This document shows positions 20,606-32,706 of a stretch of 64,000 bases of DNA, one piece after another. Location: NCBI GenBank assembly GCA_035771165.1, contig JAWNZC010000288.1:228501-292500 (forward strand), read 5' to 3'. Made by a program: the position numbers and the translations under genes. The notes under the pieces are model-generated. The model ran no database searches. It had not been told where the DNA came from and was given only the letters and a program-made list of their open reading frames with translations. This DNA comes from Paragorgia papillata (Eukaryota; Cnidaria; Anthozoa; Scleralcyonacea; Coralliidae). Within the stretch, counting starts at the first letter, position 1, and every line of letters starts with the position of its first letter.

Positions 20606-23600
20606 ACGAAAGAGTTGGGACATCTATTGTTTACGGATTTCTAAAAGCTGATTGGGCAATTCCGGTCACATGGGCGATTTCCGCCATTATGGATCCTAGA
20701 AAACACTGGATATATATTAGGATTTGAGATGGTGTTTTGTAGTGCGTTAATTTGGTTGTAGTAATCGAAGTGAAGATGGGTACAAGATGTACAGAATACC
20801 TTCTGGTAAAGAGGGACGTCGAAAGAAGGAAGAAATGGCCGTGCGCAATCAAGAGGGAAAATTTTGACCCAAACAAAGGCTTCTCGACTTTGCGAGGCAA
20901 CAAACATTTCTTTGTTTTGATTTTGTTCATTAGCACAATATTAAATATTCATATATAGATTTGTGCACATAATCTATTTATTAACGAGTATAAAAACCAG
21001 TGTTAGTATAGATTTTATAAAATAGATGTATTAAAATATATATTTGATTTTATCCTATCAATTTATAAACGCATTGTTCCCTTGTTGATTTGTGACTTTG
21101 TATTCTCTAAACTCTAATATAAAGGGTTCACTTCGAAACGAGTCAATTTGAACCAAAAGTGGCCAGTAAATTAAAACCCAACGCTATCCCTACTCTCTTT
21201 TCTCATCGGAAGCCAGTTGTTCGAAGAAAGAATCCAGCTAAGAGAACAGCGCCGATCGCGAAACAGCTGGCAAGTAAACATTGCTGTTCCAAAAATTCAT
21301 TCATATGAAACTCGAATCTAAATCATTTTATATTTTATCTCCTAACCTAAACCTAGTTCACTTTTTTCAGACAATCTTCAAAGTATGTGCATAGGCAGCC
21401 CAAGCACTATCACGTACTGTCTGTCGTATTATATAATATACTTAAAGGTTGGCAAGTAAATTCACTAGTTCAACTCACCACTTGAATAAATGTCAATACT
21501 ATTCGCAAATACGAACTAAAAAAAACCCACTTCTATAAACACAAATAATCGTACTAACTTGTCACGAACGTTTTGTTGCTTAAAACTGTTGTGAAACACC
21601 AGAAATTAGTGAAAACAAACCGGGTTTTGTCCAAAAAATTGCCGTACCTATGCGTGGTGCAAACATCCTGTTTGACGCCATCATTCGTGAGCAAATATAA
21701 GGCATGTCATTGGTCAATCGGCAAAACAAAAAAATTATCTCTGCGTGATAAATTTGACCAACCGGGGGGGGGTATTGAAACAGTGCAGTAAAAAAGATTC
21801 GTGTAATAAATACAAACTTTTTGTACGTAAAAGTTTATATAACCGTGTATAGAAATGGAGCGGCAAGAACGGAAAGGATTCTGTCCCAATGTTCGTTGTT
21901 TTATATGGTAAGTGGCTAAAAATTCTCAATCTTTTTTGCTTAAAATAGAAGGAAGCCAGTTAGTGCCTTTAATACTGGCTTTGACAGACATTTGGCGGAG
22001 TTCATTGTTATTTATGCAAGACGACTCATTGTTGTATGTTCGCCGGTATTAAATAAACATTCAAACCCAAAGTTCAATAAATATGACATGCATATATAAT
22101 TAGACGATAGAAAAATAAGGCACGTCGAAACAGATCTTACATTAAGCTGTATTTACCTTTGCATGCAGGCTTGCAGCAATTTTTTGCAGCTCATCATATA
22201 TTCAACTGAATGCGAAATTAATTTTTAGTTCGTACAGAAAAACCTCTGATTTGTTGTCGTCGAGCAATTGCTTCCCAAAAGATACTGACAAAAGTATAAA
22301 ACATAGCGATTTTTCGTTTCAAATTTTCCACATTTAAGCTTAGAAATCAGCAAATGTTCTGAATAAATCAAATGTTTATCTACACCACGGACATACTTTT
22401 CTATTAAAAACAATACACTTTCACTTTTAATACAAGGACACAAAACGTGTCAAAGACACTTCATATATTAAATATAAATGCCTGAGTTTTCGCCCAGTTT
22501 TATCCACTTCCATTAGTTCCATATCATTTATATGCACGAGTCCCAAAAAACGTATGAAATATGCCGCAAACCAAAAAAAAACAGTAAAACAGAAAACATA
22601 AGATTGCACAGAGGAAAGAGGTGAAAAAGCAATTCCGTTTATACCTGCTCATGTCCTCGATGAAATGACAAAAACCCAAGATATCTTGGTTGGAACGACG
22701 TATTAAAGCTTAACTGTAATTGCACATCCACTAATCCACGGCCACGGCACTAGTTTGATATATAAAAAGCACAAAACTGAACCAACATTGACTCTAGCTT
22801 GCATGTCCTATACACATGCAGTTGATCGTTTGATTGCTTTTTTTCGAAATCACTCTAGCTGAAGTCTTTTAATATAATAGATGAAATAAAACAGTATATA
22901 TTCGGCAACCAATATATCCTACGGAGTAGTCAGAGATCTTCAATGTCCACTAATAGTTTAATACCGGCGAACAACAATGAGTCGTCTTGCATAAATAACA
23001 ATGAACTCCGCCAAATGTCTGTCAAAGCCAGTATTAAAGCCACTAACTGGCTTCCTTCTATTTTAAGCAAAAAAGATTGAGAATTTTTAGCCACTTACCA
23101 TATAAAACAACGAACATTGGGACAGAATCCTTTCCGTTCTTGCCGCTCCATTTCTATACACGGTTATATAAACTTTTACGTACAAAAAGTTTGTATTTAT
23201 TACAGGAATCTTTTTTACTGCACTGTTGCAATACCCCCCCGGTTGGTCAAATTTATCACGTAGAGATAATTTTTTTGTTTTGCCGATTGACCAATGACAT
23301 GCCTTATATTTGCTCACGAATGATGGCGTCAAACAGGATGTTTGCACCACGCATAGGTACGGCAATTTTTTGGACAAAACCCCGTTTGTTTTCACTAATT
23401 TCTGGTGTTTCACAACAGTTTTAAGCAACAAACGTTCGTGACAAGTTAGTACGATTATTTGTGTTTATAGAAGTGGTTTTTTTTTATTGATTTACGTTCG
23501 TATTTGCGAATAGTATTGACATTTATTCAAGTGATGAGTTGAACTAGTGAATTTACTTGCCAACCTTTAAGTATATTATATAATACGACAGACAGTACGT

Positions 23601-25567
23601 GATAGTGCTTGGGCTGCCTATGGTATGTGTAGTCGAATAAGGATGGGGGTGACAGTGTCGATTCTCAACTGCATGACTCAATTCCAGTTAATGAGGGCAA
23701 CATATAAATGAAGATAATAATTCTACTAATATAGAAATACCAAATCTTTCAGCAATTGAGTTTGAACTGCAGTGTCAAACTTACCTCAAAGCAAATCTTT
23801 CTGGAATTTTGTCTGACTAAAAAACCAGGCTCTGGAAGGGGTATGATCAATTTCTTGCAAAATACTGCAAATTCCCAGTTATATGCCCTCTTGGACCTTT
23901 GTTTCATGCCCATCAGTCTTCTTGATATACAATGTAGGCTTCAAATATGTAAAAGGTAACAAGCTACCTTGTTCGTTATGTATGCTAGGTAATAGAATTC
24001 TTTAGAATACATAAGCCAACTGAAACCCCCTTAATGTAGAACTGCATATGCTGTCAGTGGCTTATCACTGGAAATTTACAGTATTATCCTTTTCATCACT
24101 TGCACTGTAATTTTAATGTATAGCAGCCTAGGTCAATATAATCGGTCATTTGACTGTTGAAAATGCAATGAAACTGCGATATTCCTGTAGGGCTACTGGC
24201 TATACAATGCTATTAAACATGAAGTGCCCATTGCCATCAATTTGTAATAATCAGCGCATGCAGTATATTGAATTTTCATGTGGCCTTATTGTTGAAGTTT
24301 TTCTTGCATTATCTCAAAAGGTAAATTGTCACAGAGTTGAAACAAAGTACAGTCACGATTCTCCCATCCATTAATACTGTACTTACAGTATGCAATGTAA
24401 CAATTTTATGCAAATAGCAAGAATGCAACTACACCAAATAGTAGATACCATTGTCACATAAGGCAAGTTTTTATTAATAAATTATTTTCATTTTGCATGT
24501 AAAATCATCAGTTTATCAAGTTAAATCATCACTGTGACACTTGTGTTAAAGCTTTAACAATCCCTCCTCCTGTCCCACCACAACATGACTATGCCCATGC
24601 AGAGCCAGAGTTTTGTTCAGTTGTGTGATTACACGAAGCAAGCATTAGTTTATATTTCTCCTGCAGTAAAGCACTTGTTAGAAGCAGCTGAGATAGTCTT
24701 CACAAAAAAATTAGAAAGGTATTATGACTACACAGAATGTCCTGATGACACTTGTTGATGCTTGTTCGAGTTCTGATCACCACAACATTCCTGACTGCCA
24801 TCAGGCTGTATCCAGAATATTAAAAACATCCTTCAGGAATAGCAACCTTACTAGAGGGGAAGAAAAAACAAAATCAAAAGAGTTCAGTTGCAATGAGAGA
24901 GTTGGTGGACAAGTAGATACATCATACATGAAGTGGATGGAACACCAAATTTGAAAGGTCTTTAGAACCAAATCTTAAACGGTTCTTTTAAGAACCAAAT
25001 CGGTTCTTTATATAAACAACCACCAAAAATTTAAAAAGCTAATAGCAAACGAAACTCTCGAAACATAACTTACTGTAATTATACAGTATATAGGTTGTGA
25101 ATATATATGTTTACATGTAATAGTATTGCTATTAAAAGTAAATGGGGGTTACTCTACTTAACATGATCTAAGTTTTAGTAAATACTACACACAGAAGTTT
25201 ATAATCTCTTTAAACTGATTCAAATTAAGTTTGAAGCTTTTAGATCTTATCGTACAAAAAAAATAAAGACAAAATCTATACATGATCATCTTACTTGTTT
25301 AGCTGCAGGGAAGGCACCAGCGACTTTTCTTTCAGGCTTTCATTTCGACGGAATTTTCATCAATATTCACCTAAACTCTTTAAAAATGACTCAGATCAAC
25401 TAATACACTAGCTAGCCAAAAAAACAAACCCATCAAGTCTTCTGAAAAGCGGAGTAATATTCGTTTTTTGTGTCATTTGACGGCTTTCACGCTATTTCTG
25501 CCTTGTTAGTTTAGGATCCAAAATGGCGGATCACTCACGCCCACACTTCCGGTGTCCCAACTCTTTC
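20606..25567. mobile_element. Possible decayed DNA transposon with THAP-like remnant
   Basis: ACGAAAGAGTTGGGACA near 20606 is repeated inverted near 25550-25567, and next to each lies a GGATCC..AATGGCGG block in mirror order, suggesting the ends of a roughly 5-kb element. Inside, 20790-20910 reads in two shifted frames as YRIPSGKEGRRKK and AIKRENFDPNKGFST, resembling a THAP zinc finger, the N-terminal domain of P-element-type transposases. At 23749-24960 there are further protein-like stretches (for example QSFVQLCDYTKQALVYISPA) broken by stops. The fold-back at 21390-23622 is nested within it. Both the link between the ends and the family are inference. Confidence 0.3.
21390..23622. mobile_element. 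Fold-back element with ~665-bp inverted arms and 7-bp target duplication
   Basis: The left arm 21390-22053 and right arm 22957-23622 are near-identical reverse complements beginning CATAGGCAGCCCAAGCAC. GTATGTG occurs directly at 21383-21389 and 23623-23629, a perfect 7-bp duplication. The arms hold mirrored reading frames of about 70 to 115 codons with no recognisable domain. The unique centre of about 900 bp shows no gene. CA...TG ends with a 7-bp duplication would suit a P-like or Dada-like source, but no transposase is present to decide. Confidence 0.85.
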
Positions 25568-25620
25568 GTATGGAGGGCTCTGGGATCAACCAGAAGTCCG
25601 ACTGAGCAGGGTTTGGCATA

Positions 25621-25837
25621 GCCTGGTACCCTGGCCCAATCAAAGAATATGGGCCAGGTAACCACTAAAGACTTCTGCTTTCCTATTGGTTAAAATTTCG
25701 CGCGTTTTTAGTGGCTATGAGCAGGGCTATGAGTAAAACTGCAATCGTCATAAGTGGATTTAGCCCTGATGACGCGAGAATGAGATTAGTGGTTACCTGG
25801 CCCATATTTCTTTTGAAATTGGGCCAGGGTACCAGGC
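25621..25837. mobile_element. MITE, first copy
   Basis: The ends GCCTGGTACCCTGGCCCAAT and ATTGGGCCAGGGTACCAGGC are exact inverted repeats. It is preceded by GGTTTGGCATA. The inside contains GGTAACCACTAA in mirrored copies. No coding. Confidence 0.85.
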
Positions 25838-25850
25838 TAGGTTTGGCATA

Positions 25851-26055
25851 GCCTGGTACCCTGGCCCAATTTCAAAAGAAATAAGGGCCAGGTAACCACT
25901 AATCTCATTCTCGCGTCATCAGGGCTAAATCCACTTATGACGATTGCAGTTTTACTCATAGCCACTAAAAACGAGCGAAATTTCAACCAATAGGAAAGCA
26001 GAAGTCTTTAGTGGTTACCTGGCCCATATTCTTTGATTGGGCCAGGGTACCAGGC
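25851..26055. mobile_element. MITE, second copy in inverted orientation
   Basis: This is the same element as 25621-25837 but reversed, shorter by about 12 bp. GGTTTGGCA occurs before the first copy, between the two, and after the second, so each insertion seems to share the same 9-bp target. Confidence 0.85.
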
Positions 26056-26150
26056 TAGGTTTGGCAGTGCTTTCCCCGCACGAGAAGGCCCCTACGCGCG
26101 ATAAGTCCCCTACCATATATGGTATGGTGGCCAGCGCCATTTTGTGCTGT
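26056..26150. repeat. Dispersed repeat, inverted copy near 36.43-36.52 kb
   Basis: TTCCCCGCACGAGAAG followed by GGCCCCTA and ACCATATATGG recurs on the opposite strand at about 36445-36515. Its nature is unknown; it could be a transposon end. The following 26150-26930 holds no gene I can recognise. Confidence 0.5.
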
Positions 26151-26954
26151 GGCGTTCATTACAAATGGCGGTGTATTGCGATCATTTTTTTATTTGATTA
26201 AAAGAATCATTCTTTCAGAAAATGACACACATAGTAATATATTATCAGGTATGTCATTTGTTTCAATTATCCAAACAAGAAAGTTTTTGTTCTCGTGATA
26301 TTTTTTAGGAACATTTGTCTTGGAATTTAATATAAATATGAGTCATGAGTGAGATTTGTATTTTTTGTCCATGTGTTGAATTCATGTGTTGGTATTCGCG
26401 AAATAGTGCGATGTTAGTCCTAATGTAATATGTTATAAACAAAGAAGAGTATATTTAGTGGGCTAATTTTAGCAGAGATGCTCGCCCGACGCCCATTCCC
26501 TTACTGTATGGACTTCTAAAATTGTCAAACCAACAGTATACGTGACTGTTATTAGTGGCATGTTTCATACATTTGCCAGTTTTCTTCGAACTGTTATACA
26601 GTTCGATATCTAGACTTGAGTTCACCTAATAGAATATTATAAATTAAAATTATAAAATATCATTTCACATGCAGCAATCTCCAGGTTTGGCTGTCAATCT
26701 CCATTCTCCAGGTTTTTTATCATTATATTGTAAAATCTCCAGATTTACGGTAGTGTTTGGTAAAGTTGGCAGGTCTGTATACCATTTCTTCATTTAAGTG
26801 AGTCTATGTAGTTAGACCAACTAGTATTTTTTTCTAGATAAAAGCATTTACAAAATGTGAAGATTTTTAATAACTATTGGGAATCAAACTCATATAAATA
26901 TGGCTGAATGTATTATGTATACGGTATGTTCCCATGTATAAATAGATCATACAC

Positions 26955-27055
26955 AAGGAGGAGTGTTTCATCAGGGTATCCAAACACCAAGACGTTCTTG
27001 AACAAACTTTTGAGTGTTTGGATTTCCTGATGAAACACTCCTCCAAGTGTATGAT
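26955..27055. repeat. Inverted repeat, MITE remnant
   Basis: GGAGGAGTGTTTCATCAGG with TATCCAAACAC on the left mirrors GTGTTTGGAT with CCTGATGAAACACTCCTCC on the right. A related motif (AATGAAACACTCCTCCT) occurs near 6805-6825. Confidence 0.7.
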
Positions 27056-27065
27056 ATAGCATCTG

Positions 27066-27600
27066 AAAGCATATGGCGCGTAAGCAACAGTGGCTGTGCG
27101 CTACTAGAAGATTACCTGTCTGGAAGCAGAGAGTGAAAATCTGGGATACATACTGTACTCTAGTTGGGAAACTGTCACGAGAGGTGTGCTACAAGGGAGT
27201 GTCGTAGGGCCACTGTTTTTCAATATTTTCATAAATAATCTGTTTTATCATATTAAAATGGTAAAGCTACATGCTTATGCTGATGACAAACAATTGTATG
27301 ACTCATACGTGGATCCCATTGCTCTTGATAGGTGCATTCAGAATGATCTCAACCTTGCAAATTTATGGTACAAAGAAAATGGCATGAGTGTACTGTTAAT
27401 CCTGGTAAACATCAAGCTATGGTATTGGGTAGTACTGATCATGAATTCTCATTTCCGATTAAAAGTTCAATAGATCTATTTGGACTAAATATGGATGACA
27501 AGCTTAACTTTGACAACCACATCTCTACCATTTGCAAAAAGATTAACAATCAATTTAATGTAATGAAGAGGTTCCATAAGCTGATTATCATCAACTAGTA
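27066..27600 (+). pseudogene. Fragment of LINE reverse transcriptase
   Basis: Protein-like pieces in shifting frames read CALLEDYLSGS, then LQGSVVGPLFFNIFINNLF and LHAYADDKQLYDS. This is the RT motif B' region and the catalytic YADD of a non-LTR retrotransposon. After a frame change near 27390 it continues NPGKHQAMVLGSTDHEFSF and DDKLNFDNHISTICKKIN, the thumb region. There is no endonuclease and no 3' end here. At least two frameshifts make it dead. It resembles CR1/L2-type elements, a different lineage from the LINE at 60.4 kb. Confidence 0.8.
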
Positions 27601-27608
27601 CATTATTA

Positions 27609-27795
27609 CAATTAGGGGAGCACAGGTGGTGTGTGCTGTTAGTGCACTACCTCTCACCAAAAAGTTAAGCCCAGTTAGATGCTGATGGGGTTAGTATTTG
27701 GATGGGTGACCACTTGGGAATGACCCTTTTGTCGGGCTTGGACTTATGCGAGTAGAGTTGTAGTTGATCTCTCCTGTGCTTCAAGGGTACATGTA
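27609..27795 (+). mobile_element. 5S-rRNA-derived SINE, 5' part (split)
   Basis: GGGGTTAGTATTTGGATGGG followed by TGACCACTTGGGAA is the 5S internal promoter block, then GTAGTTGATCTCTCCTGTGC as in the SINE at 12.2 kb. The body stops at the TA where the element 27796-29424 begins and resumes at 29425. Confidence 0.75.
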
Positions 27796-29424
27796 CAGTG
27801 GCGCTCAGAAGTTTTTTAACATCGTTTGCGTGTATCGTGTGTGTGTGGTGCGTGTGTGTTGGGTGTACTACACGGAAAACTACACGCACTATCCATGTAA
27901 CTACACGGAAAACTACACACCACTTTGCGTGTACTACACGGAAAACTACACGCCACTTTGCGTGTACTACAGGGAAAACTACACGCCACTTTGCGTGTAC
28001 TACACGGAAAACCACAAGCACTTTGTACGTTAGGTGGTCTTTGAATGTCCATGTAACTCATTACACCGAAGAAGGCGTACACGGAATTTACGCTTTTAAA
28101 CCCGTTTTTCATGCGACGGAAGAAATAATAAAATAAACCCAATATTTTATCGCAATTAAGAAAATTCCGAAATTTTATTTGAAATTCTCAAACAAGCAGT
28201 AGAACTTGGAGCAACGATTCGCGTTAGGCCTTGAGCCACGGAGTTTACGCCATTGTTTATTAGAGTTAATCAAAACCCGTTTTTTTACGCGACGGAATAA
28301 ATAAATAAACCCAATCTTTATATAGCAATTAGTTGATGATGTGTCAAGTCGGCATGTACCATAATATATTCATAACGTATACAGCACCTTCATCACAACA
28401 GAATAACAAGCGATCAATGGTGACAGCTATGGAGTTTAGCGAGAATTATCCAAAACGCTATATAGTTGTATGCGCACTTGGTCTTGAATCGTTTGACTCG
28501 CGAAAAAAACCCGAAATAATTTCGAAATCACATGGTATTCTGTAAAAAATGCATTATAAAGGCCCGTTGATCAAAAGAAAAACGGACAATATAAACTCGT
28601 TTATAAACCGCAAATATACAGGAGTGTGTAATTAGCTTTTGCACGACTTTTTCCATGCGGCACTGCTTTACTTCATTTGAGTTGAGATGTGTCAAGTCGG
28701 CATGTCATCACAACAGAATGCCTATTTAAAGCAAACGTTCTGCATGTAACGTTCATTTGGAAACATTCTAAATGCCAAATATATAAAATTTAATATGGAT
28801 GTTTAACTGGAAGTAAAGTGTTGTGATTATTTTTGAAATCTATAATTTGGAAGACGTGCATGTCAGTGATGCTACGACAGCATTAAGATAAACTGTGAGT
28901 ATTCTTTAACATATGCATGTATATTGAAATGCCGTGCCTTAAATGTCATTTGAGTCAATCTAAATTAACCTTCGTTTGACCGCTTATCCGTTCAAGCTCG
29001 TGCGAATCTGTAGAATCGAAGCCCTTTCGCTCTTTATATATCGGAGATCATACCTGACAATAAACAATTCAATTCCATGTGCAAACGCAAATACTTGATT
29101 CTTTTGCAACAAACCCGTATAAGTATAAATCGGAATATAACAAGGTAAGGTAAACTGCCGAAACAGAGAACTTAGTGATCGAGCGAAGGCCCTTCGTCAG
29201 AGAGAAACGTATGGTTCGATTTGATTGAAATACACCCACGGTACGTGTAGTTTTTCCGTGTAGTACACTCACAGTGCGTGTAGTTTTTCCGTGTAGTACA
29301 CTCACAGTGCGTGTAGTTTTTCCGTGTAGTACACTCACAGTGCGTGTAGTTTTTCCGTGTAGTACACGCACGTTACACGCACGATACACACACGCTAATG
29401 TTAAAAAACTTCTGGGCGCCACTG
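27796..29424. mobile_element. TA-flanked inverted-repeat transposon with tandem subterminal repeats
   Basis: CAGTGGCGCTCAGAAGTTTT at the left and the inverse (AAAACTTCTGGGCGCCACTG) at the right, with TA on both sides, fit a Tc1/mariner-type nonautonomous element. Each end carries tandem ~31-bp units around GTGTACTACACGGAAAACTA (27868-28018) and its complement (29237-29370), in inverted orientation. The central 1.2 kb has no recognisable gene; a short stretch near 29170-29215 (CGAAGGCCCTTCGTCAGAGA) resembles the repeat at 33.3 kb. Confidence 0.8.
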
Positions 29425-29560
29425 TACGTCTTCGCTGGGTTCTCCGGTTTTCCTCCCTCCATAAAATCAACACCTAACATCTTAGCTGTGATCCATGGTC
29501 TGAACTGTGTCAATATCCATCATATTACACATAATTACTTTTTTTTTTTTAAATTTTTAT
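29425..29560 (+). mobile_element. 5S-rRNA-derived SINE, 3' part (split)
   Basis: GGGTTCTCCGGTTTTCCTCC continues the SINE body, then ACATCTTAGCTGTGAT and TGGTCTGAACTGTGTC, and a T run at 29538-29549. The ACATCTTAGCTG block recurs at 60.1 kb. Confidence 0.7.
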
Positions 29561-29929
29561 CACTCTTACCTGAAACAGAATACCCCAACAGGATAGAAGC
29601 CCATTTAATAGGGGTTCCAAGGGTCTACAATTTATAGTTGTTATCCAAGAATACCTGAAATTCTCACCATTTGCTCATTGCAAAGGCAGCACTTTCTTCT
29701 CAATTGTTTTATTGAAGACCTGAGTGGTGGTCCAACAGCGGATTGAAGCTGCGTCTCCCAGTTGCAACCACTATACAACAGCTGGTGCAAATTATGCATG
29801 GTTTTTGTTGATTGATAGGTGGTTACCAGTAATTATTAATTGTAATTATTATTGTTGTTTTGTTTTTCTGTGTGGCAATTTTCTGCATAGGTACTAGTTA
29901 TGTGGCATTTTCTATATGACTGGTGCCTC

Positions 29930-30036
29930 AGGAAATTCAAATTTAAAAAAAAACAAACTAAAAAATCTTCTATTGCAGTAATATTTTTGCAGATGATTTC
30001 TTCTCGTACCTATACATTCAACAGTGTGTCCTAATA
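29930..30036 (+). mobile_element. LINE 3'-end fragment, tail-to-tail with next
   Basis: CAGATGATTTCTTCTCGTAC and TATACATTCAACAGTGTGTCC read here are the reverse complement of 30124-30236, so two 3' ends face each other with about 88 bp between. The gap 29560-29930 shows no feature. Confidence 0.65.
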
Positions 30037-30123
30037 TATTAACTTACAATGCTACCTCAGCTATTGTCTCATATTGACTAAATAAGGGGTATATTGGCAT
30101 AATTAAATATTTTATTCTGGTAA

Positions 30124-30500
30124 TTATTGGACACACTGTTGAATGTATAGGTACTGTACGAGAAGAATCATCTGCAAAAACATTACTGCTATAGAAGATT
30201 TGTAGTTGTTTTTTTTTAATTTGAATTTCCTGAGATTTTTGAAATCTTCATCAATATCGTTCCAAGTCTTTGAACAGACAAATCTAATTTCCTGTGTGCC
30301 CATTAGTGGGTTAGACAAGTGGCAATGGGGCACTTTAATATTTGATTTTGGCTGACACCGTGAGGCACCCATATATTTTTGCATCTTAATGCAGTTACTG
30401 AAACCTCTGATTACAATAGAAAGTAAATATGTAACTAAATCAGTTTTTGATGCATTTATAGAAGCTTTCAAGACATATTTCTGCTCGTCCAGAGCCAGCC
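30124..30500 (-). pseudogene. LINE reverse transcriptase C-terminal fragment
   Basis: The minus-strand frame includes CQPKSNIKVPHCHLSNPLMG and TWNDIDEDFKNLRKFKLKK, the pattern of the C-terminal segment of CR1/L2-like reverse transcriptases (G.. .WN.... ....FK). It lacks the catalytic domain. It could derive from the same family as 27066-27600, but there is no overlap to prove it. Confidence 0.55.
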
Positions 30501-30858
30501 ACATTAGATGTGAAAAGGGAATTCAACAGGCCCATAACACCAGTTGCAGAAGGTGGAACAGAAAAGATGAGGTTTGTGACCTGCTTATCTACTTGGTACA
30601 TTTTCCTGTTTACTAATTTCTAATTCTTTTTAATCAGCTATGTCTATATAAGAGTTTTGTTTATGAACACAACCACTAGACAATTATAAGTACCTGATCA
30701 GCCATAGCATTATACCCTAACTGTTGAAATTAAATTAATGGGTACATCGAGGGCAAATGTGCATTTTACTATTTTTTACAGCTAACAACATAAGATTTTA
30801 TTCAGTATAAACTGTAGTGTGGAGTGTTGATGTGCGCTTGTTTGTCCCTGGGTTACCC

Positions 30859-31537
30859 ATTAAGGCGGCTCCCTACTGTTTCTTCAAAAGTTGAAAAATG
30901 TAACCTCAGAAACTGCTCATGAATATTTTGAAAAAAAATGAAACTAACGTTCTGCATAGAATAATGTCCAAGACATTAAATACTGTTAACAGATAAAGTG
31001 TTTCTGCCCTTGCTATGACAACAGTGATGTTTCAAAATGGCCATAAATTTGCATTTAATTCAATTTATTTCAAAAACGAGTTTGGTGGACCCCAAATTTT
31101 TTTGCATTAAAACATTTCTTTAAATTTAAGTAATCAATAGGCAGATTTTAAAAAAAAATTCTGTATATCCAATTTTTTTTAATATTGAAGAAAAATTATG
31201 GTTTTCTATTTTTCAAAAAAATTCGATCTACAGATTTTTTTTTTAAATCTGCCTATTGATTACTTAAATTTGAAGAAATGTTTTCAAGGCAAAAAGAATT
31301 GGGGGTTGTCAAAATCGTTTTTGAAATAAATTTGATTAAATGTAAATGGCCATTTTGAAACATCACTGTTGTCATAGCAATGGCTGAAACACATCTGTTA
31401 ACAGCATTTAATGTCTTGAACGTTATTCTATGCATAATGTTAGTTTCACTCTTCTCGAAAGTATTCACAAGCACTTTCTGAGGTTGAAACTTGCATTTTT
31501 TCAACTTTTGAAGAAACAGTAGTGAGCCACCTTAAGG
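30859..31537. mobile_element. Fold-back element with ~300-bp arms
   Basis: TAAGGCGGCTCCCTACTG at the left and CAGTAGTGAGCCACCTTA at the right are inverted, and the similarity runs through both arms to the centre near 31190 (AATCTGCCTATTGATTAC and complement). The arms have diverged by scattered substitutions and small gaps. No gene inside. Confidence 0.8.
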
Positions 31538-31914
31538 GACAAGGGCACATTACGGCTCTTTACTGCTGAATAAAATCATCTGGTGACTGGCGTTAACCAA
31601 ATAAAATAGTTAAGCGTGCCAAGGTTGACAGCCTAAAATACAAGAAATTATCAGTTCTCCATATAAAAAGTTTTGCATGGGTTTCATATATGAGCTTCAT
31701 TGCATAGCTCTAGTGGTGCTCTTGATTATTGAAAAGTTTTATATCCTCAAAGTTTACCTAAATGAAGAAATTGTGTTTCCAGTATATGCAGAAAACCTAA
31801 TTTGCATAAATTCTGTTGCTCATCACAAACACAATTTCTCTAGATACACAAGCGCTAAAAGTATTAGAGCTGTGCAATGAACTAAAATTAAGCTCATGAG
31901 ACCTGTGCAAAACT

Positions 31915-31928
31915 TTTATATATATATA

Positions 31929-31991
<63 letters not shown>

Positions 31992-31992
31992 C
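31915..31992. repeat. (TA)n microsatellite
   Basis: Long TA run, followed by GCATGATATATATAGCATGC. The stretch 31540-31915 upstream has no gene I can support. Confidence 0.9.
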
Positions 31993-32460
31993 ATGATATA
32001 TATAGCATGCTATCGGATATGAGCTTTTGCGTAATCTGATTGGTTCCCTACTACCAGGCTATCAGCTCATATCCTACTAGTAGAGGAAAAACAAGATGGC
32101 GGCATGTTTTTTTAAATTGCCGAAAAGAGTTGAAATTGACGGATTTTTATACAGAAAAACATCAACACCCTCTAACAAATGTGTAATTTTGCATGAAATC
32201 AAAACCTTTTTCACGACAGCAACGCTAATATAAACAACTGACCCACCTTTTGACTTCATAAAGGTACCTTTTAATCTTTTTTGTTGATCTGCTTAACACA
32301 TTTTTTGCCTCTCGAGTAACATTTATACAACATTTCAAAGCTGTTTACCGAACAGCTCAGCGAGAAACTCTGTGTGAATGCATCATTACGCATGGCGGAA
32401 GTATTAGTTGCCTATGCCGGAAGTTTGTTGTTTCAAACATTTCGCTGTAATTTTGGTCTC

Positions 32461-32465
<5 letters not shown>

Positions 32466-32521
<56 letters not shown>
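32466..32521. repeat. (TA)n microsatellite
   Basis: Uninterrupted TA run that abuts a palindromic element at 32534. Confidence 0.9.
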
Positions 32522-32522
<1 letters not shown>

Positions 32523-32533
32523 CTATATAATAA

Positions 32534-32640
32534 AACAGTTATACCATTCGCTCTCGTCGTATACGAACTAATAGCCAACGAGGCGAAGCGCCTCGTTGGC
32601 TATGAGCTCATATACGACTCGAGCTCATGGTATAACTGTT
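32534..32640. mobile_element. Short palindromic MITE-like element
   Basis: AACAGTTATACCAT at the left and ATGGTATAACTGTT at the right are exact inverses; the centre is GCCAACGAGGCG / CGCCTCGTTGGC. It lies just upstream of the exon at 32707, presumably within its intron. Confidence 0.8.
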
Positions 32641-32706
32641 AAATATATAGTGTTAGTTTTTTTGGTATGTTGCTAAGTCTTGACTTGCGTTTTTTTTTTG
32701 CTTTAG

